Source: Steroidobacteraceae bacterium | Lineage (GTDB): Bacteria; Pseudomonadota; Gammaproteobacteria; Steroidobacterales; Steroidobacteraceae | NCBI GenBank assembly: GCA_019634915.1 | Contig: JAHCAN010000001.1 | Location: 62,001 to 126,000, forward strand | Length of the DNA: 64,000 nt | Reading direction: 5' to 3' | In this document: in pieces, positions 48,789-56,985 of the stretch | Layout: each line of letters starts with the position of its first letter | Position numbering within the stretch: position 1 is the stretch's first letter | The notes under the pieces: generated by a model | What the model was told of the DNA's origin: nothing | The model's input: the letters and a program-made list of their open reading frames with translations, nothing else | The model's database searches: none | Translations under genes and position numbers: made by a program

Positions 48789-49559
48789 CTGGACTGGGTC
48801 TACGCCACAGGGGTCGTGTTTGCGTCCGGCACGCTCGCCACGGCCGTCGGCGCGGCACCGGTGCTCGCGCTGAAGACGCTGAGCCCGCGGCTCGCCAACC
48901 ATTTCCTCGCCCTCGCCGCCGGCGTGATGCTCGCCGCGAGCGTCTACACGCTGCTGCCGGCCGCGCTCGACGAGGCAGCGAACCGCGTGGCCGCGCCGTG
49001 GGCCGTGCCGCTGACACTGCTCGCGATGGGCGTCGGGGCGTGGACGATCGCCTGGGCGAACCGGCGCTTCCCGCACGAACACCAGTACAAGGGCCACGAT
49101 GGCAGCCGCAGCGAGCATTCGCTGTCCTTCCTGCTGGTGACGGCGATCGCGCTGCATAATTTTCCGGAGGGCCTGAGCGTCGGCGTCACGCTCGGCGCCG
49201 ACGACCCGACGCTGACGCCGCGCATCGCGGTCGCGATCGCGATCCAGAACGTGCCGGAGGGGCTCGTCGTCGCGATGGCGATGCTCGGCAGCGGTTTCAG
49301 CCGCGGGCGGGCCTTCGGGCTCGGCGTGTTCACCGGGCTGATCGAGACTGCGGGCGGGCTGTTCGGCGCCGCCGCGGTCGGCTCCGCCGGTGCGCTGCTG
49401 CCCTGGGCGCTCGCGTTCGCGGCCGGTGCGATGCTCTACGTGATCAGCGAGGAAGTGATCCCCGAGACGCATCGCAAGGGGATGTCGGGCGGCGCGACCG
49501 CGAGCCTGCTGACCGGCTTCGCCGCGATGGTGTGGTTCAACGGCCTGTTCGCGTCCTGA
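48789..49559 (+). CDS. ZIP family metal transporter
   Basis: A polytopic protein of about 250 residues with the ZIP helices HNFPEGLSVGVTLGA and QNVPEGLVVAMAM (metal-binding H/N/E) and SEEVIPETHRKG. Likely imports Zn, Fe or Mn. Start: the strongest ribosome site (GGGGAGG, 48777-48783) lies five bases before CTG at 48789 (LDWVYATGVVFASGT), which gives a full first helix. The next conventional start, GTG 48816, would trim that helix. A CATAAT (48756-48761) resembles a -10. The LAL regulator follows 12 bases downstream. Confidence 0.88.
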   Translation: MDWVYATGVVFASGTLATAVGAAPVLALKTLSPRLANHFLALAAGVMLAASVYTLLPAALDEAANRVAAPWAVPLTLLAMGVGAWTIAWANRRFPHEHQYKGHDGSRSEHSLSFLLVTAIALHNFPEGLSVGVTLGADDPTLTPRIAVAIAIQNVPEGLVVAMAMLGSGFSRGRAFGLGVFTGLIETAGGLFGAAAVGSAGALLPWALAFAAGAMLYVISEEVIPETHRKGMSGGATASLLTGFAAMVWFNGLFAS

Positions 49560-49571
49560 CCGGTCGCCACG

Positions 49572-52214
49572 ATGTACACCGCGCAGACCAAGTTCCGTGC
49601 CCCGCGGGTGCGCAGCGATTCGGTGGCGCGCGCGGCGTTGCTCGCCGCGCTCGAGCGCTCGGTGGCGGCGAACCCGGTGACGCTGGTCAGTGCACCGGCC
49701 GGCTGGGGCAAGTCCACCCTCCTCGCGCAGTTCGCCGGCGCCGCGCAGCACAGTCGCCAGGTCCTGTGGCTGTCGATCGACGCCGATGACAACGACCCGA
49801 ACCGGCTGTTCGCCGCGCTGGTCGAGGCGATCGAACCGCTCGGCGCGGTGTGGGACGTCGATCCGCGCGCGCTGACCGCGAATGCCTCGCTCGGCGGCTC
49901 GCAACTGCGCGCGGCGGCGGCGGCGCTCGTCAATGCGCTGTGCACGGTCAGCACGGCGCGCATCGTGCTGCTGCTCGATGACCTGCATCGGCTGGAACGC
50001 GGCGAGCCGCTCGCGCTGATCGAGTCGCTGGCCGAACGCCTGCCCGAGCACGTCGCGCTGCTGCTCGGCTCGCGCGTACCGCCGGCGCTGCCGCTCGCGC
50101 GCTGGCGCCTGCACGGCGAGCTCGGCGAGTTCGGCACGGCGGAGCTCGCGTTCACGGCCGAGGATGCTGCGACGCTCGCCGCACAGCGGCTCGCCGCGCC
50201 GCTCGACGAGATCGCCCTGCACCGCGCGCTCGCGCGCACGCATGGCTGGCCCGCGGGCCTCGCGCTCGCGCTCGGCCGCACGCGCGGCGGCGGGCGCCTG
50301 CCGAGCTCGGAAGCGCTGATGTTCGAATACCTCGCGCAGGAAGTCTTCGCCGGCGTGCCGGCGGACATCCAGGAATTCCTGCTGCGCAGCTCGATCCTCG
50401 TCGAGCTCGACCCGGCGCTGTGCGAAGCGGTGACCGGCCGCGAGGATGCGCGCGAGCTGCTGCGCGACCTGTACCGGCGCAGCCTCTTCGTCACCGCGCT
50501 CGACGAGACGACGCCGGTGCTGCGCGTGCACGACCTGTTCCGCGACTTCCTTGCCGCGCGCCTCGCGCTGCGCGATCCCGGCGAAGTCGCGGCCTGGCAT
50601 CGCGCCGCCGCGCGCGCCGAGCGCAACGGGACGCGTGCGATCCAGCACTGCCTCGCCGCCGAGGACTGGGACGAGGCCATCGCGCGGATCTTCCCGATCG
50701 GCGAGCAGCTGCTCGCCGAGGGCGCGCAGGACGCGATCGAGCGCTGGCTCGTGCAGCTGCCGCCCGCCGCGCGTGAGACGAGCGCCGCCGCCGCGTGGCT
50801 CGACGGGCTGTGCGCCTCGACGCGCTGGGACTGGCTGCGCACGCGCCGGCAGCTGACCCGCGCGGTGGGCCTGCTCGACCCCGGCGCACCGGAACGCGTG
50901 CGCGCGCTCGTGCATCTGGCCGATGCCGTCAATTCGCTCGGCGATCGCGCCGGCGCCGCGCGCTTGCTCGACGAGATCGAGCGCCAGCCGATGGACGCGG
51001 CGGGCCGCGCGCAGCTCGCGGTGCTGCGTGCCTGGAATGCGCTGCCGTCGGGCGACGTCGACGCGGTCGTGCGGCACATGCGCGATTTCCTCGCGATCGT
51101 CGAGCACGATCCGGTGCAACTGTGCCCGCGCGCGGCCGGCCAGATCCATTGCCTGTTCATCGGCATCCCGGGCATCGTCGGCCTGTTCGACCGCTTCTTC
51201 ACGCTCGCGCAGCGTGTGCCCGGCACGAAGGCGGCGCCCTGGCAGGCACTCGCGCTGACGGTCGGCGCCTGGGCGAGCCTGTGGCGCGGACGGCTCGAGG
51301 ATACGCGCGATGCGATCGCCCGCAGCGACGAGCTGCAGCATCGCTTCGGCGACCTGCGCAACGTCGGGCGCGGCCACGCACAGGTCAAGTGCATCTTCCT
51401 CGCCGCGATCGGCCGCGGCGAGGAGGCGCTCGCGATCTCGACCGCGATCCTCGCGAACATGGACGCGCCCGATGCGGCGGGCCTGCGCCTCGTCTGGCGC
51501 CGCGCCTACCTGCACGGCACGGCGCGCCTGTTGTGGATGCTCGGTCGCGACCGCGAATTCCTCGCGCTGGTGCCGGAGCTGACCGCACCGCGCAACGAGG
51601 CCGAATGGCCCTTCCTCGATATGGCCGCCGACATCGTGGCCGGCCAGGCCGCGCTGATCGCGCTCGACTGGCCGGCGGCGATCGCGGCGTTCGGGCGCGC
51701 GGTCGCCGTCCATCCGCGCCACCGCATGGCGATGGCGGCCGCCGATTCGCGCACGGGCCTCGCGTGCGCGCTGCTCGGTGCCGGACGGCGCGACGCGGCC
51801 TGGCGCGCGCTCGCGCCGGTGATCGACGAATGCGTCGCCGACCAGGCGATCGGGCTGCTGCTGCTCGAACCCGCCGCACGCCTCGATGCGCTGCTCGGCG
51901 TGGTGCCCGCCACGGTGCGGCGCCGCCCGGAGGTTGCGGTGCTGCTCGAGCGCCTCGCCGCATGGCGCGGCCACGTCGAGCAGGACGCCCCGCAGGGCCC
52001 GCTCGCGCTGCTGACCGAGCGCGAGCTCGAAGTGCTCGCGCAGGTCGCCGCGGGCGCGGGCAACAAGCACGTCGCGCGCGAGCTGGCGCTGTCGCTGCAC
52101 ACGGTCAAGCGGCACATCGCCAACATCCTCGCGAAACTCGACTGCGCCTCGCGCGGCGAGGCTGCCGATCTCTATCGCCGCCACGCGCCGCGCAGCAGTG
52201 TCACGGCCGGCTGA
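49572..52214 (+). CDS. MalT/LAL-type LuxR family transcriptional regulator
   Basis: An 880-residue large ATP-binding regulator: Walker A APAGWGKST (41-49), Walker B VLLLLDDLHRLE, TPR-like repeats in the middle and a C-terminal LuxR HTH (LTERELEVLAQVAAGAGNKHVARELALSLHTVKRHIANILAKL). MalT-like proteins bind an inducer and ATP, then activate transcription. The next gene overlaps by 17 bases, so regulator and deoxyinosine glycosylase are probably coupled. Targets are unknown. Confidence 0.93.
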   Translation: MYTAQTKFRAPRVRSDSVARAALLAALERSVAANPVTLVSAPAGWGKSTLLAQFAGAAQHSRQVLWLSIDADDNDPNRLFAALVEAIEPLGAVWDVDPRALTANASLGGSQLRAAAAALVNALCTVSTARIVLLLDDLHRLERGEPLALIESLAERLPEHVALLLGSRVPPALPLARWRLHGELGEFGTAELAFTAEDAATLAAQRLAAPLDEIALHRALARTHGWPAGLALALGRTRGGGRLPSSEALMFEYLAQEVFAGVPADIQEFLLRSSILVELDPALCEAVTGREDARELLRDLYRRSLFVTALDETTPVLRVHDLFRDFLAARLALRDPGEVAAWHRAAARAERNGTRAIQHCLAAEDWDEAIARIFPIGEQLLAEGAQDAIERWLVQLPPAARETSAAAAWLDGLCASTRWDWLRTRRQLTRAVGLLDPGAPERVRALVHLADAVNSLGDRAGAARLLDEIERQPMDAAGRAQLAVLRAWNALPSGDVDAVVRHMRDFLAIVEHDPVQLCPRAAGQIHCLFIGIPGIVGLFDRFFTLAQRVPGTKAAPWQALALTVGAWASLWRGRLEDTRDAIARSDELQHRFGDLRNVGRGHAQVKCIFLAAIGRGEEALAISTAILANMDAPDAAGLRLVWRRAYLHGTARLLWMLGRDREFLALVPELTAPRNEAEWPFLDMAADIVAGQAALIALDWPAAIAAFGRAVAVHPRHRMAMAAADSRTGLACALLGAGRRDAAWRALAPVIDECVADQAIGLLLLEPAARLDALLGVVPATVRRRPEVAVLLERLAAWRGHVEQDAPQGPLALLTERELEVLAQVAAGAGNKHVARELALSLHTVKRHIANILAKLDCASRGEAADLYRRHAPRSSVTAG

Positions 52215-52734
52215 TCCCGCGCGCGTACGCGCGTTCCCGCCAATCCTCGGTCCGCGGCCGTGCATCCTCGTGCTCGGCAGCCTGCCGGGCGTTGCCTCGC
52301 TGCGCGCGGGTCAGTACTACGCGCATCCGCGCAACCAGTTCTGGCCGATCATGGGCGCGCTGTGCGACGCCGGCCCGCAGCGGCCGTATCGCGAACGGCT
52401 GCGCGCGCTGCGCGAGCGCGGCGTGTGCGTCTGGGACGTGCTCGCCGAAGCCTCGCGGCCCGGCAGCGCCGACGCCGCGATCGACGCCGCCACGGCGCGC
52501 GCGCACGACCTCGCGGGCCTGCTCGGCAGCCGCCCGTCGATCCGGCTGGTCGCATTCAACGGCGCGACGGCCGCCCGCCTGTACGCGAAGCTCGTGGGTC
52601 CCGCGCTGACGCCGGATCGCGCGGCGGCGCTGGCCCATGTGACCCTGCCCTCGACGAGCCCTGCGCACGCGAGCCTGACGTACGCGGCCAAGCTGCGGGC
52701 CTGGCGGGCGGCGCTGGCACCCCTTCTCGCCTGA
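52198..52734 (+). CDS. DNA-deoxyinosine glycosylase (UDG family 6)
   Basis: A 178-residue uracil-DNA-glycosylase fold enzyme that removes deaminated adenine (hypoxanthine) from DNA. LVLGSLPGVASL, YYAHPRNQFW (H43, catalytic-loop N46) and the C-terminal LPSTSPAHAS motif are typical of family 6. GTG start overlapping the regulator stop. The final codons and stop are part of a triplicated 17-bp repeat. Confidence 0.88.
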   Translation: MSRPADPARVRAFPPILGPRPCILVLGSLPGVASLRAGQYYAHPRNQFWPIMGALCDAGPQRPYRERLRALRERGVCVWDVLAEASRPGSADAAIDAATARAHDLAGLLGSRPSIRLVAFNGATAARLYAKLVGPALTPDRAAALAHVTLPSTSPAHASLTYAAKLRAWRAALAPLLA

Positions 52735-52774
52735 CACCCGTTCTCGCCTGACACCCGTTCTCGCCTGACACCCG
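52724..52774. repeat. three tandem 17-bp repeats at the end of the deoxyinosine glycosylase gene
   Basis: Three perfect copies of TTCTCGCCTGACACCCG (52724-52740, 52741-52757, 52758-52774). The first copy carries the last codons and the TGA of the glycosylase gene. Slippage or tandem duplication around a stop codon; it leaves the protein unchanged. Confidence 0.85.
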
Positions 52775-52852
52775 GCGTATGGCTCCTCGCGGGCGCCCCG
52801 CATGGCTCTCCGGAGCGATGCCGGCGCCCGGCCCCCTGCCGAGAATGGCGCC

Positions 52853-53257
52853 ATGTCGGACGCCACTGCATACGACCCCCACCGCCGCTTCATCGAGCAC
52901 TACCGCAGCCGGTATCTGCCGAGCGTGCGCTGGTCGGCGCCGCGCCGCGGGATCGAGATCGTCGGCCTCGAGGCCGTGATCCGCCATCTGCTGCAGGAAG
53001 CGGCCTGCATGGCGGCACCCGAGTTCACCCCGGTGCGCTGCGCGAGCTCGCCCGAGCGGGTGATCGACGAACAGGTCGTGCGCTTCGTGCACGCCGGGGA
53101 CGGCATCGCCGGCGCGCCGATCACCCGTGGCGACCTGGTCGAGCTCGAGCGCGTGCGCATCTTCGAGCTGCAGGCGGGGCGCGTGAAGTCCGAAACCCAT
53201 ATCGAAACCTGGTCCGTGCTGGAACGGGCCAATCACACAGGGAGGATCCAGGCATGA
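52853..53257 (+). CDS. NTF2/SnoaL-like small protein
   Basis: A 134-residue soluble protein starting MSDATAYDPHRRFIEHYRSRYLPSVRWSAPRRGIEIVG, with a late ELERVRIFELQAGRVKSETHIETW strand. The cone-like alternation of helices and strands resembles SnoaL/NTF2-like proteins. The last codons overlap the cytochrome c gene by four bases. No catalytic pair is clear. Confidence 0.6.
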   Translation: MSDATAYDPHRRFIEHYRSRYLPSVRWSAPRRGIEIVGLEAVIRHLLQEAACMAAPEFTPVRCASSPERVIDEQVVRFVHAGDGIAGAPITRGDLVELERVRIFELQAGRVKSETHIETWSVLERANHTGRIQA

Positions 53258-53784
53258 AATCGAAACTCTGGCTGGGCGCGGCGGCCGTCGCCGCCCACTT
53301 CTGCGTCTGGCAGGCATTCGCATCCGACGCACCGACCCGGATCGCCGCGGCGGTCACCGGCGAATCCACGGTCAGCGGCGAGCCGGCGGGCCACGTCGCG
53401 CGCGGCCGCTACCTCGTGCAGGTCGCGGGCTGCAACGACTGCCACACCCCGGGCTATGCCGGGCAGGCGGGCAAGGTGCCCGAACAGGACTGGCTGACCG
53501 GCGATGCGCTCGGCTGGACGGGCCCCTGGGGCACGACCTACCCGATCAACCTGCGCCTGTTCGTCGCCGACCTGACGGCCGGGCAGTGGCTCACGGTGAC
53601 CCGCAACGCCGTCGCGCGCCCGCCGATGCCCTGGTTTAATCTGCACGCCATGAGCGACGAGGATCTGCTCGCGATCTACCACTACGTCCGCGCGCTCGGG
53701 CCGACGGGCCAGCCCGCACCCGCGTACCTGCCGCCCGGCGTCGCAGCCGCCACGCCGGTCGTGCGCTTCCCGGGGATCGAATAG
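53254..53784 (+). CDS. mono-haem c-type cytochrome
   Basis: A 176-residue exported protein with signal peptide (residues 1-24) and haem site CNDCH (residues about 60-64, in VAGCNDCHTPGY), with Met in PPMPWF as probable distal ligand and LLAIYHYVRALGPTG at the end. The pattern resembles gluconate/alcohol-dehydrogenase-type cytochrome subunits, but no dehydrogenase is adjacent. Overlaps the NTF2-like gene and is 30 bases ahead of DUF3617. Confidence 0.87.
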   Translation: MKSKLWLGAAAVAAHFCVWQAFASDAPTRIAAAVTGESTVSGEPAGHVARGRYLVQVAGCNDCHTPGYAGQAGKVPEQDWLTGDALGWTGPWGTTYPINLRLFVADLTAGQWLTVTRNAVARPPMPWFNLHAMSDEDLLAIYHYVRALGPTGQPAPAYLPPGVAAATPVVRFPGIE

Positions 53785-53814
53785 CCCGGCACACACAAAA
53801 GAAGGAACACCGCC

Positions 53815-54813
53815 ATGTCGTCGATCACCGCTGTCGGATCAACTGCCGTGCGCACGGCCCTCGTGCTGCTCGCCGCGGTACTGTGCATGCCGGCACTCGC
53901 CGACGAGCCCGGCGAGACCTGGGAGATCACGACCGAAATGCAGGCGGCGGGCATGTCCCTGCCCGCGAATACGCAGCAGGTCTGCACGCCGAAGGACGCC
54001 CCGGAGCAACCGCCGGGCCTGCAGACGCAGGACAACTGCGAGGTCTACGACGTGCAGCGCTCGGGCAGCTCGATGCGCTGGAAGATGCGCTGCACCGGCG
54101 ACCCGCCGACTTCCGGTTCCGGCGAGATGACCTACAGCGGCCGGGACAGCTATCGCGGCGAGATGCACATGAACGTCGGCGGCGACGAGATGCACATGAA
54201 GCTGAGCGGCCGCCGGCTCGGCACGGCCTGCGACGCGGGCAAGGTCAAGCGGCAGATCGCGGCCGCGCAGGCGCAGTCCGCGGCGTACCAGGAGCAGGTC
54301 TGCCAGGCCGGCGTCGACGGCATGACAGCGTACACGTTCAACGGAGCGAACGGCATCCAGTGCGCGGCGAAATACCGCGACCAGTATTGCGCGAATATCC
54401 GGACCGAGGCGGGCTACGACAAGGTCGCCGACATGGGCATGAGTACGCAGGGCCCGGCGCAGATGCGCAGCGACCTCGGTGCCGCCGCGAGCCTGTGTGG
54501 CCTGCCGGCCGCGGGCGCCGGCAGTGTCGAGGACATCCGCGGCGGGCTGTGCCGCAAGGCACTCGAGAACGAGTCGCTCGTCTTCCTCGGCCGCAACTGC
54601 GAGCCCGAGGGCAAGCCGCTCGCGCTGCGCGAGTGCGCGGGCCGCGGCTATTCGTCGCCGGTCGCGGCGAAGTACGTCGATTTCTGCAACGCCTACGCGC
54701 GCCACGGCGCGCTGCCGGCCGCGGGAGAAGCGGCCGCCGCAGCACCGGCCGACCCGAAGGAGTCGGCGATCAAGGCCGGCAAGAAGGCGCTGCGCGGCCT
54801 GATCGGCTTCTGA
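53815..54813 (+). CDS. DUF3617 family exported protein
   Basis: A 332-residue protein with a signal peptide (about 1-29) and the N-terminal DUF3617 pattern (GETWEITTEMQAAGMSLPANTQQVCTP ... MRWKMRCTGDPPTSGSGEMTYSGRDSYRGEMHM). The C-terminal half has many cysteines and no recognised domain, so it is longer than the usual family. Function unknown. AGGA-type site lies before the ATG. Confidence 0.85.
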   Translation: MSSITAVGSTAVRTALVLLAAVLCMPALADEPGETWEITTEMQAAGMSLPANTQQVCTPKDAPEQPPGLQTQDNCEVYDVQRSGSSMRWKMRCTGDPPTSGSGEMTYSGRDSYRGEMHMNVGGDEMHMKLSGRRLGTACDAGKVKRQIAAAQAQSAAYQEQVCQAGVDGMTAYTFNGANGIQCAAKYRDQYCANIRTEAGYDKVADMGMSTQGPAQMRSDLGAAASLCGLPAAGAGSVEDIRGGLCRKALENESLVFLGRNCEPEGKPLALRECAGRGYSSPVAAKYVDFCNAYARHGALPAAGEAAAAAPADPKESAIKAGKKALRGLIGF

Positions 54814-55619
54814 GCAGGCTCGCGCTCCTGCTGCTGGCCTGCCTCGGCGCCGTCGCGCACGGTGCCGGGGCGGCGGCGGCCCCCGATCGCTACCCGCGCG
54901 CGGCCAGAGCCTATGTCGTTGCGATCGGCGACACGGTGACCTGGGCGCGAGCCGCCGATCTGCCGCTGCCGCCGGCGTCGCTGACGAAGCTGATGACCGC
55001 CGTCGTGCTGCTCGAATCCGACTGGGATCCACAGGCGCTCGTCACGGTCAGCGCCCTCGCAGCCGGCGCGGGCGGCACGCGGGCCGGACTGCGCGAGCGC
55101 GAGCAGCTTAAGGCCGGCGACCTGCTTGCCGCGCTGCTCGTGCGCTCGGCGAACGACGCCTGCCTCGCGCTTGCCGAACATCACTCCAGCAGCGTGGCGC
55201 GATTCGTCGAGCGCATGAACGCGCGCGCCGCGGAGCTCGGGCTCGCTCACACCCACTATGCCAATCCCTGCGGCCTCGACGCGCCGGAGCATCGTTCGAG
55301 CGCCAACGATCTGCTGCGCCTGTCGCGCTACGCCGTGCAGTTCCCGTCGATCGCGGCGCTCGCCACCGCGCGCGAAGTCACGCTGCAGACCCGCGCAGGT
55401 CGCCGCCTGACGCTGACGACGACCAATCCGCTGCTCGGCCGGCTCGATGGCGCGATCGGCCTGAAGAGCGGCTTCACGTCGCAGGCCGGCCAGTGTGCGG
55501 TCGTGCGCGCGCAGCGCGAGGGCATCGAAGTGTGGGTCGTGCTGCTCGACGCGCGCGATCGCTGGTGGACCGCGGCGGCGCTCGTCGAGGATGCCTATCA
55601 TGCCGCGCTTCGCCGCTGA
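54810..55619 (+). CDS. D-alanyl-D-alanine carboxypeptidase (PBP5/6 type)
   Basis: A 269-residue SxxK serine peptidase: SLTK (57-60), SAN (113-115) and KSG (219-221). The N-terminal stretch is a signal-like LSRLALLLLACLGAVAHG. There is no ATG or GTG with a sensible position; the best start is CTG 54810, which overlaps the DUF3617 stop (CTGA). The C-terminal amphipathic anchor of PBP5 is missing. It trims D-Ala from peptidoglycan side chains. The next gene overlaps by 20 bases. Confidence 0.86.
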   Translation: MSRLALLLLACLGAVAHGAGAAAAPDRYPRAARAYVVAIGDTVTWARAADLPLPPASLTKLMTAVVLLESDWDPQALVTVSALAAGAGGTRAGLREREQLKAGDLLAALLVRSANDACLALAEHHSSSVARFVERMNARAAELGLAHTHYANPCGLDAPEHRSSANDLLRLSRYAVQFPSIAALATAREVTLQTRAGRRLTLTTTNPLLGRLDGAIGLKSGFTSQAGQCAVVRAQREGIEVWVVLLDARDRWWTAAALVEDAYHAALRR

Positions 55620-56985
55620 TCCGGCGTTGCGGGCCCGCGCGCTGCTCGCGGCGGCGACGCTCGCCGCCTACGTGACGGCCTTCGGCGGCGGCTACCAGTT
55701 CGACGACTGGGCGGTGATCGTCGACGACCCACGGGTGCATTCGCTCGACGCCTGGTGGCAATCGATGCCGGGCATACGGCCGCTGCTGAAGTTGAGCTAT
55801 GCGCTCAACTGGCAAAGCGGCCTCGGGCTCGCGGGCTTCCACGCGGTCAATCTCGGCGTGCACCTGCTGAACGTCCTGCTCGTGTTCGCGCTGCTGCGCC
55901 GGCTCGCCGCGCGCACCGGCCCGACGGGGCTCGCCGCGCCGTTCGTCGCCGCCCTGCTCTTCGCGCTGCATCCGGTGCAGACCGAGGCGGTCACCTACAT
56001 CTGCGGCCGCTCGTGCAGCCTGAGCGCGCTGTTCGCGCTCGCGAGCCTGCTCGCGTGGGAGTGCTCGCGCGCACGGCCGCGGGCCGCGGCCCGCCGCTGG
56101 CTCGCCTGGTGCGTTTCGCCCATCGCGCTGCTGCTCGCGCTGCTCGTCAAGGAAACCGCGATGGTCACGCCGGCGGCGCTCGTGCTGCTCGCACTGTGCG
56201 ACTCGCGCTCGCGCGTGCGCTGGCGCGATGCGCTCGCGGCGGCGATCCCGCAGCTGCTCGTGCTCGCGGCCGCGGGCCTCGCCGCCGCGACATTGCCGCG
56301 CTACTGGATGCTCCTCGAAGCGAGCTTCACGGCGCGCCCGCTCGGCGTGAACCTGCTGACGCAGCTGCACGGCATCGCGTGGCTCGCCGGACAGCTCGTG
56401 CTGCCGTGGCGGCTCAACGCCGATCCGCTGCTCGCGGAAGTGGCCGCGTGGACGCCGGTGACGTTCGTGCTCGCGCTCGTCCTCGGTGCGCTACTCGTGT
56501 TCGCCGCCGCCTCGCTGCGGCGGCGGCCGGCGGTCGCCTTCGGGATCTTCTGGTTCTTCCTGTGGCTCGCACCGACGAACTCGCTGCTGCCGCGGCTCGA
56601 CATCGTCAACGATCGCCAGCTCTACGTCGCGCTGATCGGGCCGGCCTGGCTCGCGGGCTACGCGGTCGCGCAGCTCATCGAGGCGCGCGACGCGGCCGGA
56701 TGGCGGCGCATCGCACTCGCCGCCGCCCTGATGTCGATCGTGGGCCTCGGCCTCGCGACCAGCGCGCGCAACCGCGTCTACCACAGCGAAATCGCCTTCT
56801 GGAGCGATGTCTGCGCGAAGTCGCCGGGCAATGCGCGCGCGGCGGGCAATCTCGGTTACGCGCTCGCGCTGGCCGGCCGCCCTGCGGAGGCGGAGGCGCA
56901 GTTTCGCCGCGCGCTCGAGATCGACCCACAGTACACTCGTGCGGCCATCAATCTGCTGCTGCTGAAGGACCTGGGTCCCGAATGA
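55600..56985 (+). CDS. TMTC-like multi-membrane protein with C-terminal TPR
   Basis: A 461-residue protein with a DDWAVIVDD-type acid pair in the first loop (YQFDDWAVIVDDPRVHSL), about ten helices including HPVQTEAVTYICGRSCSLSALF, and one C-terminal TPR (AAGNLGYALALAGRPAEAEAQFRRALEIDPQYTRA). This is the plan of bacterial TMTC-like/DUF1736 proteins related to O-mannosyl-type glycosyltransferases. Sugar donor and acceptor are unknown. It overlaps dac on one side and the MFS gene on the other. Confidence 0.82.
   Translation: MPRFAADPALRARALLAAATLAAYVTAFGGGYQFDDWAVIVDDPRVHSLDAWWQSMPGIRPLLKLSYALNWQSGLGLAGFHAVNLGVHLLNVLLVFALLRRLAARTGPTGLAAPFVAALLFALHPVQTEAVTYICGRSCSLSALFALASLLAWECSRARPRAAARRWLAWCVSPIALLLALLVKETAMVTPAALVLLALCDSRSRVRWRDALAAAIPQLLVLAAAGLAAATLPRYWMLLEASFTARPLGVNLLTQLHGIAWLAGQLVLPWRLNADPLLAEVAAWTPVTFVLALVLGALLVFAAASLRRRPAVAFGIFWFFLWLAPTNSLLPRLDIVNDRQLYVALIGPAWLAGYAVAQLIEARDAAGWRRIALAAALMSIVGLGLATSARNRVYHSEIAFWSDVCAKSPGNARAAGNLGYALALAGRPAEAEAQFRRALEIDPQYTRAAINLLLLKDLGPE

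Noticed and set aside
48720..52265. 1181-codon open frame on the minus strand antisense to the ZIP and LAL regulator genes
   Set aside because: It lies opposite well-supported genes and its translation is low-complexity Arg/Ala/Glu sequence; such frames are expected opposite GC-rich codons.
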